This document shows, piece by piece, positions 1 to 6,907 of a DNA stretch of 21,729 bases. Under the pieces are notes generated by a model, which did not search any database, was not told the origin of the DNA, and saw only the letters and a list, made by a program, of their open reading frames with translations. This DNA comes from JBDKTH01 sp964558295 (GTDB lineage Bacteria; Planctomycetota; Planctomycetia; Pirellulales; Thermoguttaceae): NCBI GenBank assembly GCA_964558295.1, contig CAZLDQ010000096.1:1-21729 (forward strand), written 5' to 3'. A program made the translations under genes and the position numbers. Within the stretch, counting starts at the first letter, position 1; the number at the start of each line of letters is the position of its first letter.

Positions 1-28
1 CCCGACTCCCTAGCCCCTAGCCCCCCAC
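1..28. repeat. Heptamer repeat at the 3' end of rmlD
   Basis: Four consecutive 7-bp units read in phase on the plus strand: CCCGACT (1-7), CCCTAGC (8-14), CCCTAGC (15-21) and CCCCCAC (22-28). The array may continue left of the window. It lies in the open frame of rmlD and would encode its last visible residues (RGGLGARES). It is a member of the same 7-bp-period class as the spacers at 1664-1758, 4519-4574 and 14200-14248, but with a different unit sequence. Confidence 0.6.
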
Positions 29-869
29 GCTTCGCAAACTCGGCCAAGGCATCCTCCCACGGCGGCATGACTGCACATCCTGGGAGGGCATGATACTTTG
101 CGGTGTCAAGGACGCTGTAGGCAGGACGAGGGGCCTTGGCCCCGTATTGGGAGGCGGTGATCGGTTCGAGGTGGACGGACAGGTTGGCCAGGCGGAACAG
201 TTCGACGGCCAAGTCGTACCAGGTGGTTTGGCCGGTGTTGACGAGATGATACAGGCCGTACCGGCCGGTGCCCAATAGGAAGCGGATCGCCCGGGCGACG
301 TGGGGCACGTAGCTGGGCGTGCAGTGCTGGTCGTTGACGATCCGCAAATGGTCGCGCTCGCGTCCCAAGCGGAGCATGGTCATAACGAAGTTGCCCGGGG
401 TACGCGGGCCGAGTTGGCCGTACAGTCCACAGGTACGCACAATGTAATGCTTGGGCCAAGCGGCGGCGTGCTGTTCACCTTCGAGTTTGGTCTGTCCATA
501 GACGCCCAACGGGCCGGGTGCATCGGTCTCACGGTAGGGGGTCGATCGGGTCTGATCGCGGCCGAAGACGTAATCGGTGCTGACCTGGACCAGCGGGCAG
601 TCGAGCCGGCGGCAGGCCTCGGCCAGATAAGCCACGCCTGTGGCATTGACCGCCCGGCAGACGGCCACATCGTCCTCGGCCTTGTCGACCTGGGTATACG
701 CGGCCGTATTGATCACGGCCTCGGGGCGAAGCGTTTGGAGCGTGTCGAGCAGGCGAGTCCGATCGGTCAGGTCAAATTCCGGCAGATCGAGCCCAATCGC
801 CTCGGGCCCCAATTGCCGGAGAAGCTCCGAGCCAAGCTGGCCTTGTGCGCCGGTGACAGCAACTTTCAT
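1..869 (-). CDS. rmlD: dTDP-4-dehydrorhamnose reductase RmlD (3' end at window edge)
   Basis: Reduces dTDP-4-dehydro-L-rhamnose to dTDP-L-rhamnose with NAD(P)H, the last step of rhamnose donor synthesis in the cytoplasm. Translating from the ATG at 869 gives MKVAVTGAQGQLGSELLRQL, with the nucleotide-binding GxxGxxG of extended short-chain dehydrogenases. STDYVF follows at about residues 97-102, and the catalytic pair Y124-xxx-K128 sits in YGQTKLEGE. The frame is open to base 3 with no stop, 289 codons, which is about the usual family length. The conserved late Trp of WEDALAEF is coded near base 59, so only the last few codons should be missing. The final codons lie inside a heptamer repeat (1-28). 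The ATG overlaps the stop of the upstream GT2 gene as ATGA, so the two are translationally coupled. No Shine-Dalgarno is visible. The assignment is firm; only the true C-terminus is unknown. Confidence 0.93.
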   Translation of the reverse strand, partial: MKVAVTGAQGQLGSELLRQLGPEAIGLDLPEFDLTDRTRLLDTLQTLRPEAVINTAAYTQVDKAEDDVAVCRAVNATGVAYLAEACRRLDCPLVQVSTDYVFGRDQTRSTPYRETDAPGPLGVYGQTKLEGEQHAAAWPKHYIVRTCGLYGQLGPRTPGNFVMTMLRLGRERDHLRIVNDQHCTPSYVPHVARAIRFLLGTGRYGLYHLVNTGQTTWYDLAVELFRLANLSVHLEPITASQYGAKAPRPAYSVLDTAKYHALPGCAVMPPWEDALAEFAKRGGLGARES

Positions 870-1627
870 GATCGTTGGTGAGTGTTGAGGAGATAGGTCC
901 AGTAGATCGCGCCCAAGTCGAAGAAGGCCTTGATAAAATCGCGGATTCGGACTTTCGAACCGCGTACTTCGCGCCAATGGTCCAGCGGCATCTCGTACAG
1001 GGCTTCTTCGGGCGACCGGCCGGCCCGACGGCAGTGGGCAACAAAGCGGGCAAGCAATTCCACGTCGAACACCCAGTTGGTACGAAACGGCTCGGCCAGC
1101 AAGCGGCCGGTGGCCGGAGTCACCCGCAGCAGTTTCGCCCCGCATTGCGTGTCGTAGACGGCCAGGCCCAGGGTGAGTGAGGCGGCCGTGGCGAATACGC
1201 GTCCCACGTAATGACGCAAGGGCCGCCGCTGGATCTTCCGGCCCAGGAGCTGGACCCTCGCTCCCAAAACGATCTCCACCGCTGGGTTGGCCTCCAAAAA
1301 GGTCTGGAATGCAGGAATTGCCTCCAGCGGCGTAGCCAGATCCGCGTCCCAGTAGCCGACCATTTCGGCCCCCTGTTCCAACGCCTGCAAGAGGCCCTGG
1401 CGCACCGCTTCCGCCTTGCCGCGGTTTTCCGGCAAGCTATAAAGGAGAAAACGCTCCGGGTCGGCCTGACACAGCCCTTCGAGCACGGCGAGTGTCTCGT
1501 CCGTGCTGCCATCGTTGACAAAGAGAAACCGCGGCGCATGCCCCTCGTCCGCAAACCGCCGGAACGCCTCGACGTCCAGCCTCGCGGCCTCATTGTAACA
1601 GGGGATCACAATAATCGCAGTGCTCAT
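866..1627 (-). CDS. GT2 glycosyltransferase, dolichyl-phosphate hexose synthase (ALG5/DPM1) type
   Basis: 253-residue GT-A fold enzyme of family GT2. The start shows VIPCYNEA (residues 7-14) and VNDGSTD (37-43). The metal-binding DxD is in WDADLATP (93-100). DTQCGAKL (159-166) and NWVFDVELLAR (184-194) are the signatures of the ALG5 / dolichyl-phosphate glucose or mannose synthase branch, which transfers a hexose from a nucleotide sugar to a polyprenyl phosphate. There are no C-terminal membrane helices, so this is a soluble or peripheral form. Role inferred: making a lipid-linked sugar, or adding a residue during polysaccharide assembly. The ATG at 1627 follows a repeat-bearing 113-bp spacer and has no recognisable Shine-Dalgarno. 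Its stop overlaps the rmlD start by ATGA. Family is certain; donor and acceptor are unknown. Confidence 0.88.
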   Translation of the reverse strand: MSTAIIVIPCYNEAARLDVEAFRRFADEGHAPRFLFVNDGSTDETLAVLEGLCQADPERFLLYSLPENRGKAEAVRQGLLQALEQGAEMVGYWDADLATPLEAIPAFQTFLEANPAVEIVLGARVQLLGRKIQRRPLRHYVGRVFATAASLTLGLAVYDTQCGAKLLRVTPATGRLLAEPFRTNWVFDVELLARFVAHCRRAGRSPEEALYEMPLDHWREVRGSKVRIRDFIKAFFDLGAIYWTYLLNTHQRS

Positions 1628-1663
1628 GCCAACTTCAAGGGATGGTGTGACAACAGCGCGAAG

Positions 1664-1758
1664 GGTTCAGGTTTCAGGGTTGTGGCCACGTCGCGATGGT
1701 GATTGCGTACTATATACTGTGTGCCGCATACTGCTACAGCCTACCGCCGACTCTCACA
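1664..1758. repeat. Degenerate heptamer repeats in the GT2 / methyltransferase spacer
   Basis: Two 7-bp-phased tracts. The first is GGTTCAG (1664-1670), GTTTCAG (1671-1677), GGTTGTG (1678-1684). The second runs from about 1703 to 1758. TACT recurs at 1708, 1715 and 1729 (steps of 7 and 14), and CTAC, CTAC, CGAC recur at 1734, 1741 and 1748 (steps of 7). Read on the minus strand, units such as AGTACGC and AGTATGC appear. AGTACGC is the same unit found in perfect copies at 14207-14234 and once at 4554. This copy is therefore inverted relative to those two, and decayed. It covers the stop codon (1741-1743) and last codons of the methyltransferase. Confidence 0.6.
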
Positions 1759-2514
1759 CTGCAAAATGGCAATCAGACTCACCCCATACCGATATCCCTG
1801 CCGGCGACGGCCGTGAAACAGGTCGGTCAGACGCTGAAGCTCTCCGGAAAAAACGCGATCCAGAAGCCGATTGGTCAGCGACGAGGGGATGCGAAGATCG
1901 GTACCGGCGTCACCGCTTGCCTTTCCCCGCCATCCATTCAAAAGGCGGATGAGGCGGACGATCGGATAGAGCCGTGTGTTGAAGTAGGAGACCAACAGTG
2001 TACGAACCGGCAAGTCTTGCCACAGCTTGGCAAAGCCGGCCAGATCGTAGCGCCGGTAGTGGCCGTGGCTTTCATCATGGGGGCTCCAGAGGGCCATATC
2101 GGCCGGCACGGTCAGGAGGAAATACGTCCCGGAACTTGCCGCGCCCACCAACTCGGCAAGCATGGCGGCATCCTCCGGCACATGTTCCAGCACGTCGGTG
2201 GCCAGTACGACATTGGCCCGGGCGGCCCAATCGCCCAGGTCATGCGGTGCCCGGCCGCAGAGAAAATGGACCTTCGGGAACCGGCTTCGGGCCAGCGCAA
2301 TCGCCTCGGCCGATGGATCAATTCCCACGCAGGTGTACGTATCGCTCAACGCCCCGATATTGCCGCCGGTGCCGCAACCGACGTCGACGACCACGGTTTC
2401 CGGGCAGGCCGGCACGAGCTGCGACAATAGCCCTCGCAGAATCCGCCGCCGAGCGACAAACCACCAGTGCCGCAGCTCAATTTCGTAGTTCAGATGAAAT
2501 TGTTCGGTTTGCAT
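1741..2514 (-). CDS. Class I SAM-dependent methyltransferase
   Basis: 257-residue methyltransferase of the Methyltransf_11/23 type common in polysaccharide clusters. An N-terminal HWWFVARRRIL (residues 16-26) is typical of that branch. Motif I is VDVGCGTGGN (43-52), the ribose-binding acid is likely D66 in GIDPS, and DVLEHVPED (107-115) is motif IV and its following helix. It probably methylates a sugar or lipid-linked sugar in the cytoplasm; the substrate cannot be read from sequence. The frame extends upstream to 2628, but that part overlaps the conserved 3' end of rmlA, so the ATG at 2514, 7 nt after the rmlA stop, is preferred. The C-terminal ESRR is coded inside a heptamer repeat tract, suggesting the original 3' end was altered by repeat insertion. 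It sits between rmlA and a GT2 gene, so a methylated rhamnose is a reasonable but unproven idea. Confidence 0.85.
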   Translation of the reverse strand: MQTEQFHLNYEIELRHWWFVARRRILRGLLSQLVPACPETVVVDVGCGTGGNIGALSDTYTCVGIDPSAEAIALARSRFPKVHFLCGRAPHDLGDWAARANVVLATDVLEHVPEDAAMLAELVGAASSGTYFLLTVPADMALWSPHDESHGHYRRYDLAGFAKLWQDLPVRTLLVSYFNTRLYPIVRLIRLLNGWRGKASGDAGTDLRIPSSLTNRLLDRVFSGELQRLTDLFHGRRRQGYRYGVSLIAILQCESRR

Positions 2515-2521
2515 GAGGCCG

Positions 2522-3430
2522 TCAGGTCTGCTGCGGATGGCCATTCGCGTCGGGCCGGGCAAGCAGATCGAGCAGGTATTGGCCATAGCTGCTGTTCTGT
2601 TCGTGGGCAAGCTGGATGAACTGATCAACAGTGATGAAGCCTTTGAGGAGGGCGATTTCTTCGAGACAGGCGATCTTCAGCCCCTGGCGGTGTTCGATCG
2701 TCTGCACGAAGTTCGACGCCTGCAAGAGCGACTCGTGGGTGCCCGTGTCGAGCCAAGCAAAACCGCGGCTGAAGACCTCGACCCGGAGCTGGCCCCGTTC
2801 GAGATAGGTCCGATTGACGTCAGTGATTTCCAGTTCCCCCCGGGCGGACGGCTTCAACTGGGCAGCGATGTCGACCACCTGGTTGTCGTAGAAGTAGAGG
2901 CCCGTCACCGCGTATTTCGATCGCGGCGTCTTGGGCTTCTCGACGATCGACACCGGACGGCCGTCCCGATCCAATTCGACGACCCCGTAGCGATGCGGGT
3001 CTTTGACCACATAGCCGAAGATCGTGGCCCCCACCGGCTGGCAGACGGCGTCTTGCAGGACGCGTTGAAAGCCTTGGCCATAGAAGATGTTGTCACCGAG
3101 CACCAGGGCCACATGGTCGGGACCGATGAACTCCCGGCCGATCAAAAACGCCTGCGCTAACCCTTCCGGTTTCGGCTGCACGGCATAGCGAATGGAAAGC
3201 CCCAGTTGGCTCCCGTCGCCAAGCAGACGCTGGAAAGAGCCGATGTCAATCGGTGTGGAAATCAACAGGATGTCGCGGATGCCGGCAAGCATCAAGGCCG
3301 ATAGCGGATAGTAAATCATCGGCTTATCGTACACCGGCAGCAGTTGCTTGCTGACCGCCCGCGTGATCGGATGCAGTCGAGTTCCCGAACCTCCGGCGAG
3401 GACGATTCCTTTGGTGCAGCAGGTAGTCAT
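2522..3430 (-). CDS. rmlA: Glucose-1-phosphate thymidylyltransferase RmlA
   Basis: Makes dTDP-glucose from dTTP and glucose-1-phosphate, the first step toward dTDP-L-rhamnose. The start carries the nucleotidyltransferase signature LAGGSGTRLHP (residues 11-21). K28 of SKQLLPVYDKPMIYYPLS follows, and the metal-binding Asp lies in LGDNIFYGQG (111-120). Length from the ATG at 3430 is 302 residues, close to the normal 290-300. A GTG two codons upstream (3436) is in frame, but AAGAG about 6 nt before the ATG at 3430 favours the latter. It lies 29 nt downstream of rmlB and 7 nt upstream of a methyltransferase, all on the same strand, so it belongs to one transcription unit. The identification is secure. 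Confidence 0.97.
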   Translation of the reverse strand: MTTCCTKGIVLAGGSGTRLHPITRAVSKQLLPVYDKPMIYYPLSALMLAGIRDILLISTPIDIGSFQRLLGDGSQLGLSIRYAVQPKPEGLAQAFLIGREFIGPDHVALVLGDNIFYGQGFQRVLQDAVCQPVGATIFGYVVKDPHRYGVVELDRDGRPVSIVEKPKTPRSKYAVTGLYFYDNQVVDIAAQLKPSARGELEITDVNRTYLERGQLRVEVFSRGFAWLDTGTHESLLQASNFVQTIEHRQGLKIACLEEIALLKGFITVDQFIQLAHEQNSSYGQYLLDLLARPDANGHPQQT

Positions 3431-3459
3431 GAACACTCTTGATGGATGATTTGGAAAGC

Positions 3460-4515
3460 CTAAATTCCCAGTCCAAGTCGTTCGAGCCGGTATTTGCCGG
3501 TGGTGACACGATCGACCCAGGTGGTGTGGTCGAGATACCAGGCGACGGTCCGCCGAAGGCCGGAGGTGAAGTCTTCTTGCGGGGCCCAGCCGAGTTCGGT
3601 GCGGATTTTCGTGGCGTCGATTGCATAGCGACGGTCATGGCCGGGCCGATCGGTTACATAAGTGATCAGCGACGTACACGGGGCGTGGGGCAGCCCGGGG
3701 CGAAGCTGGTCGACCAGTTTGCAGATCGCGTGGACCACTTCCAGGTTGGTCCGTTCGCAATCGCCACCGATGTTGTACGATTGGCCCGGCGTGCCCCGGG
3801 CCAGCACCACACGAATCGCCCGGCAGTGGTCCTCCACAAACAGCCAATCGCGAATCTGACCGCCGTCGCCGTAGACCGGCAGCGGCTTGCCGGCCACGGC
3901 GTTGAGCGTGATAAGCGGGATCAGCTTTTCGGGAAACTGGTAGGGGCCGTAGTTGTTCGAACAGTTGGTCACCAGCACGGGTAAGCCGTAGGTGTGGTGG
4001 TAAGCCCGGACAAAATGGTCGGCAGCGGCCTTCGAGGCGGAATAGGGGGAATTCGGGGCGTACGCGGTCGTCTCGCAGAACTTCCCTTCAGCACCAAGCG
4101 AACCGAATACCTCGTCGGTCGAGACGTGCAAGAAACGAAACCGCGACCGCTCCGGTTCCGGCAGGCCGGTCCAATACTGCCGCACCGCCTCCAAAAGCCG
4201 GAACGTGCCAACCACGTTGGTCTCCACAAACGCCGCCGGCCCATCGATCGAACGATCGACATGCGACTCGGCCGCAAAATTCACCACCGCCCGGGGGCGA
4301 TACTCCTCCAGCAGCCGGGCAACCAGCCGGCCGTCGCCAATATCCCCTTCGACAAACCGATACCTCGGATGCGAGGCCACCTCAGCCAACGAATCCAAAT
4401 TGCCGGCATACGTCAACTTATCCAGGTTAATCAACTGCGTCTCTTCTTTATCCAGCCACTGCCGAACAAAGTTGCTTCCGATGAATCCGGCCCCGCCGGT
4501 GATGAGAATGGACAT
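3460..4515 (-). CDS. rmlB: dTDP-glucose 4,6-dehydratase RmlB
   Basis: Converts dTDP-glucose to dTDP-4-dehydro-6-deoxyglucose using tightly bound NAD. It is 351 residues, the standard length. GGAGFIG (7-13) is the Rossmann glycine motif. STDEVFG (132-138) carries the catalytic Thr133, Asp134 and Glu135, and YSASK (158-162) gives Tyr158 and Lys162. SNNYGPYQFPEKLIPL is the family-specific segment. It is the first gene of the rhamnose block. Its ATG at 4515 lies only 3 nt from a perfect heptamer repeat array, so there is no Shine-Dalgarno; the leader reads CTCCACTCCC just before ATG. Any change in copy number of the array would alter the distance between the start codon and any upstream promoter or leader element. 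Confidence 0.97.
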   Translation of the reverse strand: MSILITGGAGFIGSNFVRQWLDKEETQLINLDKLTYAGNLDSLAEVASHPRYRFVEGDIGDGRLVARLLEEYRPRAVVNFAAESHVDRSIDGPAAFVETNVVGTFRLLEAVRQYWTGLPEPERSRFRFLHVSTDEVFGSLGAEGKFCETTAYAPNSPYSASKAAADHFVRAYHHTYGLPVLVTNCSNNYGPYQFPEKLIPLITLNAVAGKPLPVYGDGGQIRDWLFVEDHCRAIRVVLARGTPGQSYNIGGDCERTNLEVVHAICKLVDQLRPGLPHAPCTSLITYVTDRPGHDRRYAIDATKIRTELGWAPQEDFTSGLRRTVAWYLDHTTWVDRVTTGKYRLERLGLGI

Positions 4516-4518
4516 GGG

Positions 4519-4574
4519 AGTGGAGAGTGGTCAGTGGTCAGTGGTCAGTGGTCAGTACGCAGAGGACAGTAGAC
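4519..4574. repeat. Heptamer array immediately 5' of rmlB
   Basis: Eight consecutive 7-bp units in phase: AGTGGAG (4519-4525), four exact AGTGGTC (4526-4553), AGTACGC (4554-4560), AGAGGAC (4561-4567) and AGTAGAC (4568-4574). On the coding strand each unit ends in the ACT/TCT column, and the last unit before the gene is CTCCACT, then CCC and ATG. The AGTGGAG end unit and the AGTACGC unit are both shared with the array before asnB (14200-14248). Seven is not a multiple of three, and the perfect copies suggest recent slippage or amplification. Confidence 0.9.
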
Positions 4575-4638
4575 TCTAGGTGGTGGCACAATATCTAGAT
4601 CAAATCTGGCACCATTTTGGTTTCGACCGCCGGCCACT

Positions 4639-4666
4639 ATTCCTCATCCATCATTCTGCATTTCCC
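4639..4666. repeat. Second heptamer module at the femAB-like gene stop
   Basis: Units ATTCCTC (4639-4645), ATCCATC (4646-4652), ATTCTGC (4653-4659) and ATTTCCC (4660-4666) lie in 7-bp phase, directly after the stop of the FemAB-like gene (4667-4669). On the coding strand the core reads GCAGAATGATGGATGA. A near-identical core is found at the stop of the acyltransferase gene (about 14284-14310), again with a heptamer array and a gene start following downstream. It is therefore the proximal half of a two-part spacer element. Confidence 0.6.
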
Positions 4667-5722
4667 TCACGGGATGCCGCGCACGATCGGCGGCCCGAGG
4701 ATACGGCTAAGGGTAACGGGAAGGTGCTGCCAGAGGCGGATCAGGAGCCGGTAGCGGCCGTTGTCGGGACGCATCTGGCTGATGCTACCAGAACGGACGT
4801 AGTATTGCCATACGGCAGGGTAGGGTTCGGCACCCCACTGGCGTTTGAATCGGTAGGTTGTGCTATCAATGGTGCTACGGCCAAAGTCAAATCCCCCCTG
4901 GCCTCGCTCCACCGCCCGGCAGAGCAGATGCCAATACATCAGCATGTTGGCATTGGTTGGGTTATAGCGACGTAGTGAACTGGCACTGGGGACCTCGGTC
5001 AGGCCCTGGCCGTGAACCAGCAGGGCGGCGGCGATCGGCCGGCCGTCAAGCCGGGTGACACACAACTCCGCCTGGCTGGGGAATTGGGCCAAAATCTGAC
5101 CAAAGAGCCGGCGACTGAACACCGGCGTCCCCAGATCGCGCATATTGTGGGCGAAGACCCGGTAGAAGTCGCCGAGCAGTTCCTCAGCTCCCCAATGCAC
5201 AGTCAGCCCGGCCTTCTCCCCCTTGCGGATCTGACTGCGGACCTTGGGCTTAAAGCTTTCCCAAAGGGCGTCGGTTGAGGCGGGCAGATTCAGACGCAGG
5301 TGGGCTTTGCTGGTCAGTTCATGTGTCAGGGCTGGATGGGAAAGCCGCGTCTCGTGTCGCAATTCCAAGTAACGCACGTCCAACGCATCGGCCAGCGTTA
5401 CCGCCCGATCGACCAAGGCCCCAGCCACTGCGTCGTCGGCCGCCAGCACCCCGCCGGTATTCAGATAGGGAAGGCTCACCAGGAATCGTCCAAACAGTCG
5501 ACTGTGCACGAAAGCCAAAGGCAGCAGGCCCGCCGTGCGCCCGTCGCGGACCGCCTCCAAGCAATACGGCTCGTGACGCAGCCCTTCTTGGAGCACAGAC
5601 AGCCAGCCGGGATGGCGACTGAGCGACCAAGGCCCCTGCGCGGCGACGAACGCCTCGAGGCGTGCGATCCCCTGGCGGATCTCCCCGCCGGCAAGACGGC
5701 GGATTTCCAGGCGTTCAGTCAC
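4667..5722 (-). CDS. FemAB-like acyltransferase, XrtA/PEP-CTERM system-associated type
   Basis: 351-residue protein with tandem GNAT-type folds of the FemAB superfamily. The sequence matches the branch found beside exosortase (XrtA/PEP-CTERM) polysaccharide loci: RHPGWLSVL near residues 36-44, KVRSQIRKGEKAGL (160-173), and the C-terminal signature DFGRSTIDSTTYRFKRQWG (279-297). FemAB enzymes transfer aminoacyl groups from charged tRNA to cell-wall precursors; in exosortase loci the acceptor is unknown and is presumed to be a polysaccharide intermediate. The GTG start at 5722 is supported by GAGGTG 4 nt upstream, and the gene overlaps the upstream GT4 stop by 8 nt. It is followed by a 151-bp repeat spacer and then rmlB. 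No exosortase or sorted protein is present in the window. Confidence 0.85.
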   Translation of the reverse strand: MTERLEIRRLAGGEIRQGIARLEAFVAAQGPWSLSRHPGWLSVLQEGLRHEPYCLEAVRDGRTAGLLPLAFVHSRLFGRFLVSLPYLNTGGVLAADDAVAGALVDRAVTLADALDVRYLELRHETRLSHPALTHELTSKAHLRLNLPASTDALWESFKPKVRSQIRKGEKAGLTVHWGAEELLGDFYRVFAHNMRDLGTPVFSRRLFGQILAQFPSQAELCVTRLDGRPIAAALLVHGQGLTEVPSASSLRRYNPTNANMLMYWHLLCRAVERGQGGFDFGRSTIDSTTYRFKRQWGAEPYPAVWQYYVRSGSISQMRPDNGRYRLLIRLWQHLPVTLSRILGPPIVRGIP

Positions 5723-6875
5723 GCTTCACCTCTGGAGTTGCCCCCAGCAGCCTCTCGTACACCGCTCGGACCTTGGCCATGCGGGCCGTAAAGCTGTAGC
5801 GCGTTTCGATCGTGTGCCTCGCAGCCGCGGCCAAACGCCGGCGACAATCCGGATCGTCAAGCAACCGGCCCAATGCGACGGTGAGTCCCTCGAGGTCTTC
5901 CGGTTTGACCAACAAGCCGTTGACCTCATGTTCGATCAGCCGAGGAATGCCGGCAATCGCGGTAGAAATGACCGGCACCTCCATGGCCATCGCCTCCAGG
6001 AGGACGTTGGGTAACCCTTCGCGAAGACTGCTAAGCACGAAGAGGTCCAAGGCCTCGTAGAGTTCGATGAGGTCGGAGCGATGGCCGAGGAGCCGAACGC
6101 GATCTTTGAGTCTCAACTCGTCGATGAGCGATTCCAACGGCCCGCGTTGCTCCCCCTCGCCGATGATGACCAGTTCGACGTTCCGGCCTTCGCCAACCAG
6201 GCGTTCCACCGCACGAATGATCGCCGGGAAATTCTTCTCCGCGGAAAGCCGGCCGATGGCGCCAATCAAAAGCCGCTCGGGGTTGAAGCCAAGTTGGCGT
6301 TTGGCCGCCTGAGCGGATTGCCTCCGCTGATAACGGTCCGTCTCGATCGCATTTTCGATCAACTCGCACCGCTCGGCAGAAATGCCGCTGGCAACGCACT
6401 GCGTCACCAGATCGTCCGAAACGCAGAGGATCCGGTCGTACTTGCGCAGGCAGAGCCGGTCGATCTTATAGTACCAGGGGGTCAGGCGCACGAGAGCACC
6501 CCAGCCGTGAACCGTGCTGACGAGTCTCATCGGCCAGAACCGCCGGAGGATCAGCCCTAGCAGATTGCTTTTGTAGTCGTGGCCATGCCAGATGTCCACT
6601 TGATGCTCCCGGCAGACCGCCAGCATTTTGCCGACGACCGACACGTCCCACGCCCCACGATCCGCAATGCCCACCAGTGGCGCCCCGAGCTTCTCGGCGC
6701 GCTGGCGCAGCGTTTCGAACCCCGGATCGCCGGGGGGATGCAGATAGGCACAGAGCGCATCGTAGCCAAACGGCGTCAGATACCGCGGCGAGGTGAGTAT
6801 CGTCTTCTCCGGCCCGCCGCCGGTGCCACAGACGACGCGCACATGAAGGATCAGAGGTCGTTTCTCCAAGATCAT
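5715..6875 (-). CDS. GT4 glycosyltransferase
   Basis: 386-residue GT-B fold enzyme. The N-terminal half begins with a glycine-rich acceptor-side loop (VCGTGGGPEKTIL). The C-terminal donor domain has IGAIGRLSAEKNF and the retaining-GT E-x7-E motif in REGLPNVLLEAMA (E286, E294). It adds a sugar from a nucleotide donor to the growing glycan at the cytoplasmic membrane face; the specificity is not readable. The frame stays open to 7385, but the upstream part is antisense-like, Gly/Arg/Ala-rich, and overlaps the coding end of the next gene. The ATG at 6875 begins the recognisable domain and lies 32 nt after that gene's stop. No clear Shine-Dalgarno. It overlaps the FemAB-like start by 8 nt. Confidence 0.9.
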   Translation of the reverse strand: MILEKRPLILHVRVVCGTGGGPEKTILTSPRYLTPFGYDALCAYLHPPGDPGFETLRQRAEKLGAPLVGIADRGAWDVSVVGKMLAVCREHQVDIWHGHDYKSNLLGLILRRFWPMRLVSTVHGWGALVRLTPWYYKIDRLCLRKYDRILCVSDDLVTQCVASGISAERCELIENAIETDRYQRRQSAQAAKRQLGFNPERLLIGAIGRLSAEKNFPAIIRAVERLVGEGRNVELVIIGEGEQRGPLESLIDELRLKDRVRLLGHRSDLIELYEALDLFVLSSLREGLPNVLLEAMAMEVPVISTAIAGIPRLIEHEVNGLLVKPEDLEGLTVALGRLLDDPDCRRRLAAAARHTIETRYSFTARMAKVRAVYERLLGATPEVKRD

Positions 6876-6907
6876 TCCAGTAGTGTGGCGAGTCTTCGCT
6901 TTCTGTG

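Noticed and set aside
2515..2628. N-terminal extension of the methyltransferase frame
   Set aside because: It overlaps the conserved 3' end of rmlA; homologues begin near the ATG at 2514.
3428..3436. Identical GTGTTCATG at the starts of rmlA and the GT4 at 20176
   Set aside because: A 9-nt match between two start regions can occur by chance and no longer homology surrounds it.
4519..4574. CRISPR-like array
   Set aside because: Units are 7 bp without spacers and there are no cas genes.
4579..4612. Possible hairpin (GGTGGCAC ... GGCACC) and promoter-like TTGATC/TAGAGT upstream of rmlB
   Set aside because: The stem has mismatches and a long loop, no T-run follows, and the promoter boxes are poorly matched and 19 bp apart; not supportable by eye.
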